Below are positions 18,898-27,345 of a DNA stretch of 64,000 nt, one piece after another (position 1 is the first letter of the stretch; each line of letters opens with the position of its first letter). Both the position numbers and the translations under genes were made by a program. The notes beneath the pieces were generated by a model that ran no database searches, was not told where the DNA came from, and worked only from the letters and a program-made list of their open reading frames with translations. Origin of the DNA: CBDDCQ01 sp965226285 (GTDB lineage: Bacteria; Bacteroidota; Bacteroidia; Flavobacteriales; Ichthyobacteriaceae); contig CBDDCQ010000006.1 in the NCBI GenBank assembly GCA_965226285.1, positions 124,001 through 188,000 on the forward strand, given 5' to 3'.

Positions 18898-19647
18898 CTA
18901 TATACTTTTTTTTGCATTGATATTTCGTATAGCCGATAGCAAGATATATAATACAATAACGAAAGGAATAGCTATGAATTGGAGTAATAAGATTAAGATT
19001 AAGGCTAAAATTAAAAATGAAATTTGATATTTATTTTCTTTCCATTTTAGGTTTTTAAACTTTAGTGAAAATAGAGGTAGTTCACAGATGAGTAGTATAG
19101 AGCTACCTATAGTCAAAATGATAAGAAACCAAATATTTAAGAGTATTTTGGTAAATAATTCTTCATCAGTATATAATAGAATAAGGGGAAGAGAGATAAC
19201 TAATATAGTATTTCCAGGAGTAGGTAAACCTATGAACTCATCAGTTTGTCTATCATCTATATTGAATTTAGCAAGCCTGAGAACAGAAAATAAGGTAATT
19301 AAAAAACCCAGTATCGGCAAGTATCCAAAATGAAAATCGATACTGTGTACCGATGTAATATCTATGCCTTTTTCTCGAGCAAAACTCCATTCTATCATTT
19401 TCATCATAAATATTCCAGGAACTACTCCAAAGCTCACAGCATCTGCTAGGGAATCTAATTGTTTTCCTAATTTTCCAGATACTTTGAAAACTCTAGCTAA
19501 CATTCCATCAAAAAAATCTAATACAGAAGCTATAAGAATAAATATACTCGCTGTAACGAATTCTCCATATAAAGCAAAAGGAATAGCTAAGCAACCGCAA
19601 AATAAATTCCCAAGCGTAAATGTATTGGGTAGATTAATTATTTTCAT
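18898..19647 (-). CDS. pssA: CDP-diacylglycerol-serine O-phosphatidyltransferase
   Basis: The 249-residue membrane enzyme carries a perfect CDP-alcohol phosphatidyltransferase signature: Asp44, Asp47-Gly48, Ala51-Arg52, Gly61, Asp65 and Asp69. About six to seven hydrophobic helices follow. The N-terminal MKIINLPNTFTLGNLFCG is typical of PssA. It makes phosphatidylserine, the precursor of phosphatidylethanolamine, at the inner membrane. It lies four bases after DUF983, in a run folA-DUF983-pssA, and ends convergently to ctlX. Confidence 0.93.
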   Translation of the reverse strand: MKIINLPNTFTLGNLFCGCLAIPFALYGEFVTASIFILIASVLDFFDGMLARVFKVSGKLGKQLDSLADAVSFGVVPGIFMMKMIEWSFAREKGIDITSVHSIDFHFGYLPILGFLITLFSVLRLAKFNIDDRQTDEFIGLPTPGNTILVISLPLILLYTDEELFTKILLNIWFLIILTIGSSILLICELPLFSLKFKNLKWKENKYQISFLILALILILLLQFIAIPFVIVLYILLSAIRNINAKKSI

Positions 19648-19651
19648 CGTC

Positions 19652-20011
19652 TTATTTGGTAAATAAGTGAAGCCAAAGAGCTCTTGAAATTCTAAATATG
19701 ATGGGCGTAGTTACCAGTATAAATCCGGTATTAATATAAAAGAAATCTAGTAAAGTAATATTAAATGGTAGTTTTAAGACTATAAATAGAAATATACTGA
19801 GAGCCACAGTAATAGCATAACTAGCATACATAGCCCCATAAAAAAACCCAGTTTCTATAAAGTATTCGAATTTGCAATGAGGACATTTGTCAAACATTTT
19901 AAATATTTTATTTAGATGATACGGGTTTTTGTAAACGAACATATCGCCTTTGCAGCATTTCGGGCATTTACAAAATAAAATACTATGTAATTTTTTTCCT
20001 TTTTTTATCAT
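19652..20011 (-). CDS. DUF983 family zinc-ribbon membrane protein
   Basis: The 119-residue protein has two CxxC pairs near the N-terminus (CPKCCKGDMF and CPHCKFEY, about residues 14-45) that probably form a zinc ribbon. Two transmembrane helices follow (about 57-78 and 84-107). This is the DUF983 layout common in Bacteroidota and alphaproteobacteria; its function is unknown. It overlaps the end of folA by four bases and is four bases from pssA, so it is coupled to both. Confidence 0.85.
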   Translation of the reverse strand: MIKKGKKLHSILFCKCPKCCKGDMFVYKNPYHLNKIFKMFDKCPHCKFEYFIETGFFYGAMYASYAITVALSIFLFIVLKLPFNITLLDFFYINTGFILVTTPIIFRISRALWLHLFTK

Positions 20012-20490
20012 TTTCTTATATAGGTGATAAATTCGTAATCGTATTTATTTCTTTCATCGGCTTGATATGTTTCTTTATTTTTTATGATCCATTCATCACT
20101 AATGGCAGGAAAAAAAGAGTCGCCTTCAAAATCTTTTAGAATTTTAGTAAGTTCTATTTTATTTGCCAAATATAGCGATTGTTTATAAATTTCTGCACCT
20201 CCAATAATAAATGGGTTATTGTCATTTTTTTTGCTGATTTCTATAGCTTCTTCAATAGAATAAACCACAATACAACCCTTTTGTATATAGTTTTTATCTC
20301 GGGTAATAATGACGTTAGTTCTACCTTGTAGAGGTTTGCCTATAGACTCAAAGGTTTTTCGTCCCATAATAATGTGATGCCCCATAGTAAGAGATTTGAA
20401 TCTTTTCAAATCGGCAGGTAAATGCCAGATTAATTGGTTGTCTTTACCTATCACATAATTATTAGATGTTGCTACTATAATGGTTATCAT
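20008..20490 (-). CDS. folA: Dihydrofolate reductase
   Basis: The enzyme reduces dihydrofolate to tetrahydrofolate with NADPH. Visible motifs are IIVATSNNYVIGKDNQLIWHLPADLKRFK (N-terminal strand, Met20 loop and folate-binding acid), MGRKTFESIG, and the NADPH-binding GGAEIYKQSL. I prefer the start at MITIIVA, giving 160 residues like other DHFRs. A six-codon extension (MYINKP) to 20508 would run into the stop of the dead phage gene upstream. The gene overlaps DUF983 by four bases. Confidence 0.93.
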   Translation of the reverse strand: MITIIVATSNNYVIGKDNQLIWHLPADLKRFKSLTMGHHIIMGRKTFESIGKPLQGRTNVIITRDKNYIQKGCIVVYSIEEAIEISKKNDNNPFIIGGAEIYKQSLYLANKIELTKILKDFEGDSFFPAISDEWIIKNKETYQADERNKYDYEFITYIRK

Positions 20491-20494
20491 GGGT

Positions 20495-20934
20495 TTATTT
20501 ATATACATTATAGATCTCTCTCCCTTTTATTTCAAGTACTTTTTTGATAAATTTAGCTTTATCTAAATTCCCTTGAATATCATACAATAATAAATTTCTT
20601 TGAGTTCTATTTTTATGAGGCTTATTCACAATAGTTTTAATTAATTTGTTCCAGAATTCAATAGGTTTGTCTAGTTGTGGTAGTTTGACAGTTACTTTTC
20701 CAATGAGATTCTCTTTTGCCCATCCTCTAACTTCTATAGCGGTTCTTTTAGCTTATATCTTTTCAACTTCTCCCTGTAAAATCTTTTTATCAGCTTTGTT
20801 GGGTATATGCTTAGGCAGTGGTGTTGCTGTTTTGTCTGTTTGTCTTATGGAGCATTTACAGTTCCAACAATTGGGTGGTAGATACTTATCCTAAAAGGGG
20901 TCATTAATAGGTCTAATCACCCCAATAAAAAGGT
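20495..20934 (-). pseudogene. Remnant of phage MuF head-morphogenesis gene with C-terminal nuclease-like domain
   Basis: One minus-strand frame reads IRPINDPF, a TAG, then DKYLPPNCWNCKCSIRQ, a TAA, AKRTAIEVRGWAKENLIGKV, and so on to a stop at 20495. The conserved MuF (SPP1 gp7 / Mu gpF) motif is DPFWDxYxPPNxWNCRC, so the TAG replaces a Trp codon; the second stop replaces a Lys or Arg. The tail (PHKNRTQRNLLLYDI, KGREIYNVYK) resembles phage Barnase/EndoU/RelE-like nuclease domains found after MuF in Bacteroidota; that second assignment is less certain. The 5' part is cut off by the end of pruA. No other phage genes are visible here. Confidence 0.75.
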
Positions 20935-22572
20935 TTATGTGCTTTTCTCTTCTAAAAATGGGTATCGATAATCTGTAGGAGGAACAAAAGTTTCCTTGAT
21001 TAATCTAGGGGAAACCCATTTTAATAGGTTTTGAGCAGAACCGGCTTTATCATTGGTTCCGGACGCTCTTGAGCCTCCGAAGGGTTGTTGACCAACTACA
21101 GCTCCGGTTGGCTTATCATTGATATAGAAGTTTCCAGCACTATTTACTAAGGCTTTAGTAGCGTATTCTATGGCATATCTATCTTGTGATAAAATAGCAC
21201 CTGTGAGCGCGTATACTGAGGTGGAATCTACAGTTTTTAAAATATCTTTCCAATCTTTATCGTCATATACATATATAGTAATTACAGGACCAAATAGCTC
21301 TTGTTGCATAGTGGCATACATAGGGTCTTTGGTTACAATGATAGTAGGCTGAATAAAATAACCTTTAGAGTCATCATACTCTCCTCCTGCTATAATTTGA
21401 GCATTTTTATCAGACTTTGCATTTTCAACATATTGTACCAATTTATCATAAGCTGTTCTGTCTATCACGGCATTTACAAAGTTTGTAGTATCATCAGGTG
21501 CTCCCATTTTCATAGATTTTATATCTGCTACAATTCTATCTTTTACTCTATTCCATATACTTTTGGGAATATAAGCTCTGGAGGCAGCAGAACATTTTTG
21601 CCCTTGATATTCAAAAGCTCCTCTGGATATAGCAGTAGATACGGCATCTATATCGGCACTAGGGTGAGCCCATATAAAGTCTTTTCCTCCTGTTTCTCCT
21701 ACTATTTTGGGGTAAGACCTATATTTGTTAATATTATTTCCTATAGATTTCCAAATATTTTGGAATACAGCAGTAGAGCCTGTGAAGTGTACTCCTGCAA
21801 AATTAGGGTGACTAAATACCGTTTCGGCGGTTTCAGCACCATCGGTAAGTACCATGTTGATAACTCCCGGAGGTACTCCTGCCTCTTTGAATATATCCAT
21901 AAGCACTTGAGCGGAGAATACTTGTTTTTCAGAGGGTTTCCATACTACTACATTACCCATAAGTGCCATACAAGCAGATAGATTTCCTGCTATAGAAGTA
22001 AAGTTGAAAGGAGTGATAGAATATACAAATCCCTCCAATGGTCTGTATTCCATTCTATTCCATATACCTTTAGAGGACTCAGGTTGTTGCTTGTATATAT
22101 CCATCATATATTGTACATTGAATTTTAGGAAGTCAATATACTCACAAGCGGCATCTATTTCTGCTTGAAATACATTTTTAGACTGCCCTATCATAGTAGC
22201 AGCATTGATTTTTGCCCTATAGGGCCCTGCTACCAAATCAGCGGCTTTTAAGAATATAGCAGCTCTATGCTCCCAACTTAAATTTGCCCATCTTTCCCTT
22301 GCCTTTAGGGCTTCATCTATAGCTTTTTGTACATCTTTTTGGTTTCCTTTATGGTAATAGCCTATGACATGTGCATGTTCATGAGGCGGGGTAATTTTCA
22401 CCTTTTTACCACTTCTTACTTCTTCATCTCCTATGTATTGAGCAATATCAATTTCTCCCTTGTAATACTGATCGTATTGTGCTAATACTTCTTCTCGTTC
22501 TTTACTGTCTGGTGCATAACTCTTTACGGGTTCATTTTTAGCTATGGGTACATTAAAAACTCCTTTTGGCAT
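20935..22572 (-). CDS. pruA: L-glutamate gamma-semialdehyde dehydrogenase
   Basis: The 545-residue aldehyde dehydrogenase is the stand-alone P5C dehydrogenase of Bacteroidota. Motifs include GFVYSITPFNFTSIAGN, VVWKPSEKQ for NAD binding, the general base in VGETGGKD (Glu293) and the nucleophile Cys327 in EYQGQKCSAASRAYIP. The late PFGGSRASGTNDKAG block is typical of PruA. It oxidises glutamate semialdehyde, from proline or ornithine, to glutamate. CtlX lies nearby on the other strand, so arginine/proline catabolic genes are loosely clustered. Confidence 0.95.
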   Translation of the reverse strand: MPKGVFNVPIAKNEPVKSYAPDSKEREEVLAQYDQYYKGEIDIAQYIGDEEVRSGKKVKITPPHEHAHVIGYYHKGNQKDVQKAIDEALKARERWANLSWEHRAAIFLKAADLVAGPYRAKINAATMIGQSKNVFQAEIDAACEYIDFLKFNVQYMMDIYKQQPESSKGIWNRMEYRPLEGFVYSITPFNFTSIAGNLSACMALMGNVVVWKPSEKQVFSAQVLMDIFKEAGVPPGVINMVLTDGAETAETVFSHPNFAGVHFTGSTAVFQNIWKSIGNNINKYRSYPKIVGETGGKDFIWAHPSADIDAVSTAISRGAFEYQGQKCSAASRAYIPKSIWNRVKDRIVADIKSMKMGAPDDTTNFVNAVIDRTAYDKLVQYVENAKSDKNAQIIAGGEYDDSKGYFIQPTIIVTKDPMYATMQQELFGPVITIYVYDDKDWKDILKTVDSTSVYALTGAILSQDRYAIEYATKALVNSAGNFYINDKPTGAVVGQQPFGGSRASGTNDKAGSAQNLLKWVSPRLIKETFVPPTDYRYPFLEEKST

Positions 22573-22600
22573 AATAATATTTAATTTTTTAATTATGTTT

Positions 22601-24769
22601 TTATAAATTTTTTAAAATGAAATTTGTCATTTTTGTTCTTAAATGATAAGAGGTATTTCCTCCGTGTATTCCATGGTTTTTGTCTGGATAAACAAATAAA
22701 TCAAATTGTTTATTGGCTTGAACTAAAGAATTTACCATTTGTGCAGTATTTTGATAGTGTACATTGTCATCTGCAGAACCATGTATAAGCAGATATTTAC
22801 CCTTTAGATTCTCAGTATAATTAATGGGAGAGTTATCATCATATCCACTGGCATTCTCTTGAGGGGTTTGCATATATCGCTCAGTATATATAGTATCATA
22901 AAATCTCCAATTGGTTACAGGTGCTACAGCTATTGCCATCTTAAATATACCATTGCCTTTGGTTAGCGCAAGCGATGCCATGTATCCTCCATAGCTCCAG
23001 CCAAAAAAGCCAATTCTATTCTTATTTACATAAGGTAATTCACCGAGGTATTTTGCAGCTTCTATTTGGTCTTCTATTTCGTATTTTCCCAGTTGCTTGT
23101 AAGTTACTTTTTTAAACTTACTTCCTTTAAATCCAGTACCTCTATTGTCTACAGATACGATGATGTATCCTTTTTGTGCAAGCAAATGTGAATAATAGTT
23201 TCCGCTCCAAGAGTTTTTTACAGTTTGTGAGCCTGGACCTCCATATATGTGCATAAACACAGGATACTTCTTTTGGGGATTAAAGTTATAAGGTTTTATC
23301 ATATAAGCGTTTAATTCATGTCCTGTTTTTGTCTTTAGGATAAATATTTCTCTTTCTGAAATATTGTATTCTTGTAATTGTTTTTGTAATTTTTTGTTGT
23401 GTTTGAGTACTTTTATTTTTTTTCCATTGGATTGGTATAGTGAGTATTCTGGAGGGTTATTAGCATTAGAATACGTATTGATATAGTATTGGTAGTTCTT
23501 ACTGAATTTAGCATTGTTAAAGCCAGTTTGTATGGATAGTTTTGTTTTGTTTTTTCCGTTGAGGTCAATGTAGTATAAATTCCTGTTGATACCTTTATTT
23601 CCTTTACCATCTTCGGTAGATTGATAGTATAATTTATTGCTCTTTTTGTCGTATCCATAAAACTTGGTAACTTCCCATTTTCCCTTGGTGATTTGCCTGT
23701 TTTGGTTACCACCTTTATCTATTAAATAAAGGTGATACCAACCGTCTTTTTCACTCATCCAAATAAAAGAATTGTCTCTTAAAAATATGGGATCTGTTTG
23801 TAGTTCTATATAGGCTTTATCAGTATCTGTATAGGCAATTCTCTTTGAGTTGTTTTTAGAGTTTACAAATAGAAAATCTAACTTGTTCTGATACCTGTTC
23901 ATTACAAAAGCACATAACGTGTTATCATCTTTTGTCCAATAGATTCTAGGAATGTAAAAGTCATTGTATTCATCTAAATTTACTTTAGAATTCTTTTTTG
24001 TTTTTAGGTTGTAAAAGTGTAGGGTTACGATTGAATTTTCTTCTCCTGCTTTGGGGTATTTAAATACCATTTGCGTTGGGTATAGCGTTTCGTGAAACAT
24101 ATCTATAGATATTTCTTTCACCCTAGATTCGTCGAATTTTATATAAGCTATTTTATCGCTTTTTGGAGACCATTGAAACATTCTTACAATAGAAAATTCT
24201 TCTTCATATACCCAGTCAGAAAGCCCATTGATGATGTGATTTTTTTTTCCATCTGTAGTTACTTGAATTTCAGTGTTTGTATCCAAGTGTTTTATAAAGA
24301 TATTATTGTTCCTTACAAATGCTACTTTTTTACCATTGGGTGAAAAATGTGGTATCATTTGTTTTCCTGTAGATAGAAGTGAAACTTTTCCAGTATTTAC
24401 ATTATATATATAATATTTAGCACGTGAAGAACGACGATAAATGGGTTCTACTTCAGTAGATAAGAGGATTGATTTTTCATAGGGACTAAAAGTATAATTA
24501 CTGAAATACTTAAATTCTTTGATGTTTTTGGTATTGAGTATCGTTTTTATTTTTGAAGAGGTTTTATAACTGTATAAATCTATGCTCATAGATTCCTTTT
24601 CGTAGTTAATTACAGTGTATTCCTTTCCGTTTTTCATCGATCGAATACCTTGCAAGTATTCTGTTTTAAAGGTTCTCTTTTTCCAAATGTCTTCTAGTGT
24701 GATGTTTTTCTTTTGAGAAAAAACATTTAATGAACATATTGCTAAGATTAAAAATATTAATTTTTTCAT
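22601..24769 (-). CDS. Dipeptidyl peptidase IV (S9B prolyl peptidase)
   Basis: I chose the internal start MKKLIFLILAICSLNVFSQ, which gives a clear signal peptide and a 722-residue precursor; 17 more codons lie upstream. The N-terminal beta-propeller contains DWVYEEE, the double-Glu motif that selects free N-termini in DPP IV. The alpha/beta-hydrolase domain has GWSYGGYMA with the nucleophile Ser592, a HGSADDNVHYQN aspartate region and His699 in NHGIHGG. It removes Xaa-Pro dipeptides in the periplasm. Similar enzymes in Porphyromonas support growth on proteins. Confidence 0.93.
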   Translation of the reverse strand: MKKLIFLILAICSLNVFSQKKNITLEDIWKKRTFKTEYLQGIRSMKNGKEYTVINYEKESMSIDLYSYKTSSKIKTILNTKNIKEFKYFSNYTFSPYEKSILLSTEVEPIYRRSSRAKYYIYNVNTGKVSLLSTGKQMIPHFSPNGKKVAFVRNNNIFIKHLDTNTEIQVTTDGKKNHIINGLSDWVYEEEFSIVRMFQWSPKSDKIAYIKFDESRVKEISIDMFHETLYPTQMVFKYPKAGEENSIVTLHFYNLKTKKNSKVNLDEYNDFYIPRIYWTKDDNTLCAFVMNRYQNKLDFLFVNSKNNSKRIAYTDTDKAYIELQTDPIFLRDNSFIWMSEKDGWYHLYLIDKGGNQNRQITKGKWEVTKFYGYDKKSNKLYYQSTEDGKGNKGINRNLYYIDLNGKNKTKLSIQTGFNNAKFSKNYQYYINTYSNANNPPEYSLYQSNGKKIKVLKHNKKLQKQLQEYNISEREIFILKTKTGHELNAYMIKPYNFNPQKKYPVFMHIYGGPGSQTVKNSWSGNYYSHLLAQKGYIIVSVDNRGTGFKGSKFKKVTYKQLGKYEIEDQIEAAKYLGELPYVNKNRIGFFGWSYGGYMASLALTKGNGIFKMAIAVAPVTNWRFYDTIYTERYMQTPQENASGYDDNSPINYTENLKGKYLLIHGSADDNVHYQNTAQMVNSLVQANKQFDLFVYPDKNHGIHGGNTSYHLRTKMTNFILKNL

Positions 24770-24869
24770 ATTTTTGGCTTTAAGAATTAAGATATCTATA
24801 GACTCTTTATTTTTTGGCAAGTTTAATACAAAATAATGATATTAATTAGTTTTTCATAAAAAAATTAAT

Positions 24870-24877
24870 TACTTTTG
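24870..24877 (+). promoter_or_regulatory. -7 box close to the DUF4294 start
   Basis: TACTTTTG matches TAnnTTTG only six bases before the ATG of the DUF4294 gene. If it is used, the message would have almost no leader. No clear -33 TTG is visible. Confidence 0.4.
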
Positions 24878-24882
24878 CTTTT

Positions 24883-25491
24883 ATGTTTTTTAAATTTAGG
24901 TTTTTATTGTTTTATTGGCTCTTTTTCAGTCAGTTATTATTGGCTCAAAGGGATACTTTTTTTATTGGAAATAAAAGTAAAGAAACTGGGTTGCCCATTT
25001 TTAATTTGAAAGAAGTTGGCGTAATGCCTGAACCTAAGTTCGATGATTATAAATCTTATAGAAAATATATGATTCTCAAACGAAAGGTAATAAAGGTATA
25101 TCCTTATGCTTTAATGGTAACAGATAGAGTTACTAAAATGAGGGAAAGAGTATCTAAAATAAAATCTTCGAGGCTCAAGAGAAAGTATATTAAGCGGGTT
25201 CAATCTTATTTTGAAGATAAATTTACTGAGCACATAGAAAATATGACACAAACTGAAGGTCAAATTTTATGTAAGTTGATATATAGGGAGTTAGGGGCTA
25301 CAATGTATGATGTGATTACTGAATTTAGGAGCAGTTGGACAGCTTTTTGGTGGAATACTACTGCTTGGTTCTTCAATGTATCTTTAAAGTCTGAATACCA
25401 TCCTAATAAGTATGCCGAAGATAAGATGATAGAGGGTATATTGTTAAGAGCTATTATAAAGCAGTCTTTTAAGTTAGAGGAGGGTAAATGA
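24883..25491 (+). CDS. DUF4294 domain protein, probably periplasmic
   Basis: The 202-residue protein has a signal peptide (FRFLLFYWLFFSQLLLAQ) and the DUF4294 core: LKRKVIKVYPYALMVTDR, a basic helix, the TQTEGQILCKLIYRELG block, and FRSSWTAFWWNTTAWFFN near the C-terminus. The domain is almost restricted to Bacteroidota and has no assigned function. Next to it lies decayed sequence rather than an operon partner. The start is fixed by the signal peptide. Confidence 0.85.
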   Translation: MFFKFRFLLFYWLFFSQLLLAQRDTFFIGNKSKETGLPIFNLKEVGVMPEPKFDDYKSYRKYMILKRKVIKVYPYALMVTDRVTKMRERVSKIKSSRLKRKYIKRVQSYFEDKFTEHIENMTQTEGQILCKLIYRELGATMYDVITEFRSSWTAFWWNTTAWFFNVSLKSEYHPNKYAEDKMIEGILLRAIIKQSFKLEEGK

Positions 25492-25564
25492 GATTGTAGG
25501 AGTAGTAAATTGTAAAAAAAGTATTTTGTGTTATTTATTTTAGTAGTAAAAAAAGATAGAAAAG

Positions 25565-25777
25565 TACCAACTTGGTTCTGGAGGAGAGATAATCAATGCT
25601 GAATTATTAAGAGGTCTTGGAGGTACAAGGGAGGCTATCGAATTAAATCAGTACAGATTACGACGGTATCCAATGCTAAGTGCTGGTCATAGCCGTAAGT
25701 GGTTAGATAAAAACTTAGGTGCAAGTGAGGTCTGTACAGCTAATATCAAATGGGTCATAATCTTATATGATCACTAA
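25565..25777 (+). pseudogene. Collapsed fragment of a modular FISUMP lipoprotein
   Basis: An open stretch after an in-frame TAA reads GSGGEIINAELLRGLGGT, which matches the Ig-like module (GGEISNAELLNGLSGT). It then continues GHSRKWLDKNLGASEVCTANI, which matches the start of the FISUMP domain of the 1355-residue lipoprotein (YSRKWLDRNLGAGEVCTGNI). Roughly 200 residues that should lie between, or follow, are missing. This is the remains of a third gene of the family, on the opposite strand to the intact copies. Confidence 0.8.
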
Positions 25778-25959
25778 TCATTAGTAACCCATTTTCTGCT
25801 TTAATTTTTTATTCATTAAGTATTTTATTTGTTTAAAATTTATAATTGGCAAAACAAAACGTGCAAAAATTCAAAACGGAATGTATATTTTGTTTTGCCG
25901 ATTGCAACACTAAACCAGTTAATTTTTCGAAAAGGTAAAAAAGTTAGTGTAAGATTTGT

Positions 25960-26125
25960 AAAAAATTAAATTTACTGCTGTAACTTTTTATCGATTTGTT
26001 TAAGTATTAACTAGTAATTTTAGGTTTGGGAATTAAAAGTATTTACTTGGAATCAAATAAAAATGTACTCTTTTAAAACAACTTTACTCTGACACTTGTT
26101 TTGAGACTCAAAAAAATTGATTTGT
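25960..26125 (+). repeat. Copy of the upstream region of the modular lipoproteins
   Basis: The stretch containing ACTGCTGTAACTTTTTATCG, AATTTTAGGTTTGGGAATT and TTTTGAGACTCAAAAAAATT matches the reverse complement of 36240-36390, upstream of the 922-residue lipoprotein. Its last part also matches 33150-33195, upstream of the FISUMP lipoprotein. Here it lies in front of a glycosyltransferase gene. Confidence 0.75.
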
Positions 26126-26156
26126 TAGGGTCATTTCAAATTTAGTTTTAAATTTG
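26121..26156 (+). promoter_or_regulatory. Possible promoter of the GT2 gene
   Basis: TAAATTTG at 26149-26156 matches the -7 box. A TTTG at 26121-26124 is 24 bases upstream, slightly longer than ideal. Confidence 0.45.
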
Positions 26157-26229
26157 CAGAAAATTATAGAGTTTTTTATGAAAAATATAGATTTAAGAAT
26201 GAATTTAAATACATTAATATATTATAATT

Positions 26230-27213
26230 ATGAATAAAGATATAAAGATAAGCGTTGTGGTACCCGTTTATGATGTTTCTAAATATTTAAGAAAATGTTT
26301 AGATAGTATTATCAATCAAACTCTAAAAGAGATAGAAATTATTATTGTAAATGATGCTTCACCAAGTTCTTTAGATAACGAGATATGTAAGGAATATGAA
26401 CAAAAGGATGATAGAATAAAATATATTATTCACAAAGAAAATAAAGGACTAAGCAGTGCCAGAAACACCGGTGTTGCTGAAGCAAAGGGAGAATACATTG
26501 GTTTTGTAGATAGTGATGATTATATTCACCCTGATATGTATAAAACTATGTATGAACAAACTACTAAAAATGATGTTGATATAGTACAATGCAATTTAGT
26601 TTTTTTAGGTAATAAATACCACTCACCATATGTAAAAAGCAATAAAATTTATTTATTTAAGAGTCCTTTTAAAAAATTCTTTGCAAATAAATATTTAAAT
26701 AATGATGTCAAGAATAAAATTTACAAAAGAAATCTATATATAGAGGATGGTGTTACATTTTTACAAGGCATCTTACACGAAGATGAATTATATATTTTCA
26801 AAATGCTGTTTTATGCCAATAACATATTATTAATTCCATACGATCTTTATTTTTATGTTCAAAGAGAGAATTCTATAGGTAGTAGATATGATCCTGATCA
26901 CATGTATAAAAGAGTACAAAGTCAATTAATTTATTTAGAAGAAATGCAAAAATTTCTCATTGAAAAAAGTATTTATGAGAAATATAAAGAAAAATTTATC
27001 AAATATTATTCGTCAACTGTCTCTAATATTTTTGTAACTGCAAGTAAGGGTAAAATCTTAAAAGTCTTTATGCGAGAGATTAAAAGCGATCCTATTTACA
27101 AAAGTAATTTAAGGCTTCGGGTTAAATTAAAGTTGTTTTTTATATTAGATTATATCAACCTATTAAATCCTCTAAGAAAACTTTATTGTAACCTACTTAA
27201 ATATTTAAGATAA
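26230..27213 (+). CDS. Family 2 glycosyltransferase
   Basis: The 327-residue enzyme has a GT-A domain: ISVVVPVYDVSKYLRKCLDSI at the N-terminus, EIIIVNDASPSS for nucleotide binding, ENKGLSSARNTGVAEAKGEY, and the metal-binding FVDSDDYI near residue 97. The C-terminal 120 residues are basic and Lys/Tyr-rich and may lie at the membrane. Such enzymes add sugars to capsule, LPS or glycoproteins. It stands alone, without neighbouring polysaccharide genes, and sits behind an upstream region copied from surface-lipoprotein genes, so it may have been transplanted. Confidence 0.88.
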   Translation: MNKDIKISVVVPVYDVSKYLRKCLDSIINQTLKEIEIIIVNDASPSSLDNEICKEYEQKDDRIKYIIHKENKGLSSARNTGVAEAKGEYIGFVDSDDYIHPDMYKTMYEQTTKNDVDIVQCNLVFLGNKYHSPYVKSNKIYLFKSPFKKFFANKYLNNDVKNKIYKRNLYIEDGVTFLQGILHEDELYIFKMLFYANNILLIPYDLYFYVQRENSIGSRYDPDHMYKRVQSQLIYLEEMQKFLIEKSIYEKYKEKFIKYYSSTVSNIFVTASKGKILKVFMREIKSDPIYKSNLRLRVKLKLFFILDYINLLNPLRKLYCNLLKYLR

Positions 27214-27345
27214 ACCACTACATTTGTAAACACCTACAAAGATAATGTTATAAATGATTGTTAATTGATTTACAGCATAATCATCTAAAAAAGTTTTGGT
27301 GTTTCCATTGTTTCTTAACTTAACAATATCAAACTTAAATTAAAT

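Noticed and set aside
20646..20894. Plus-strand frame of 82 codons between folA and pruA
   Set aside because: The opposite strand carries a recognisable MuF reading, so this plus frame is incidental.
21301..21981. Long open frame on the plus strand opposite pruA
   Set aside because: It lies wholly within the strongly conserved pruA gene in the antisense direction; its Ser/Tyr/Ile-rich translation has no domain features.
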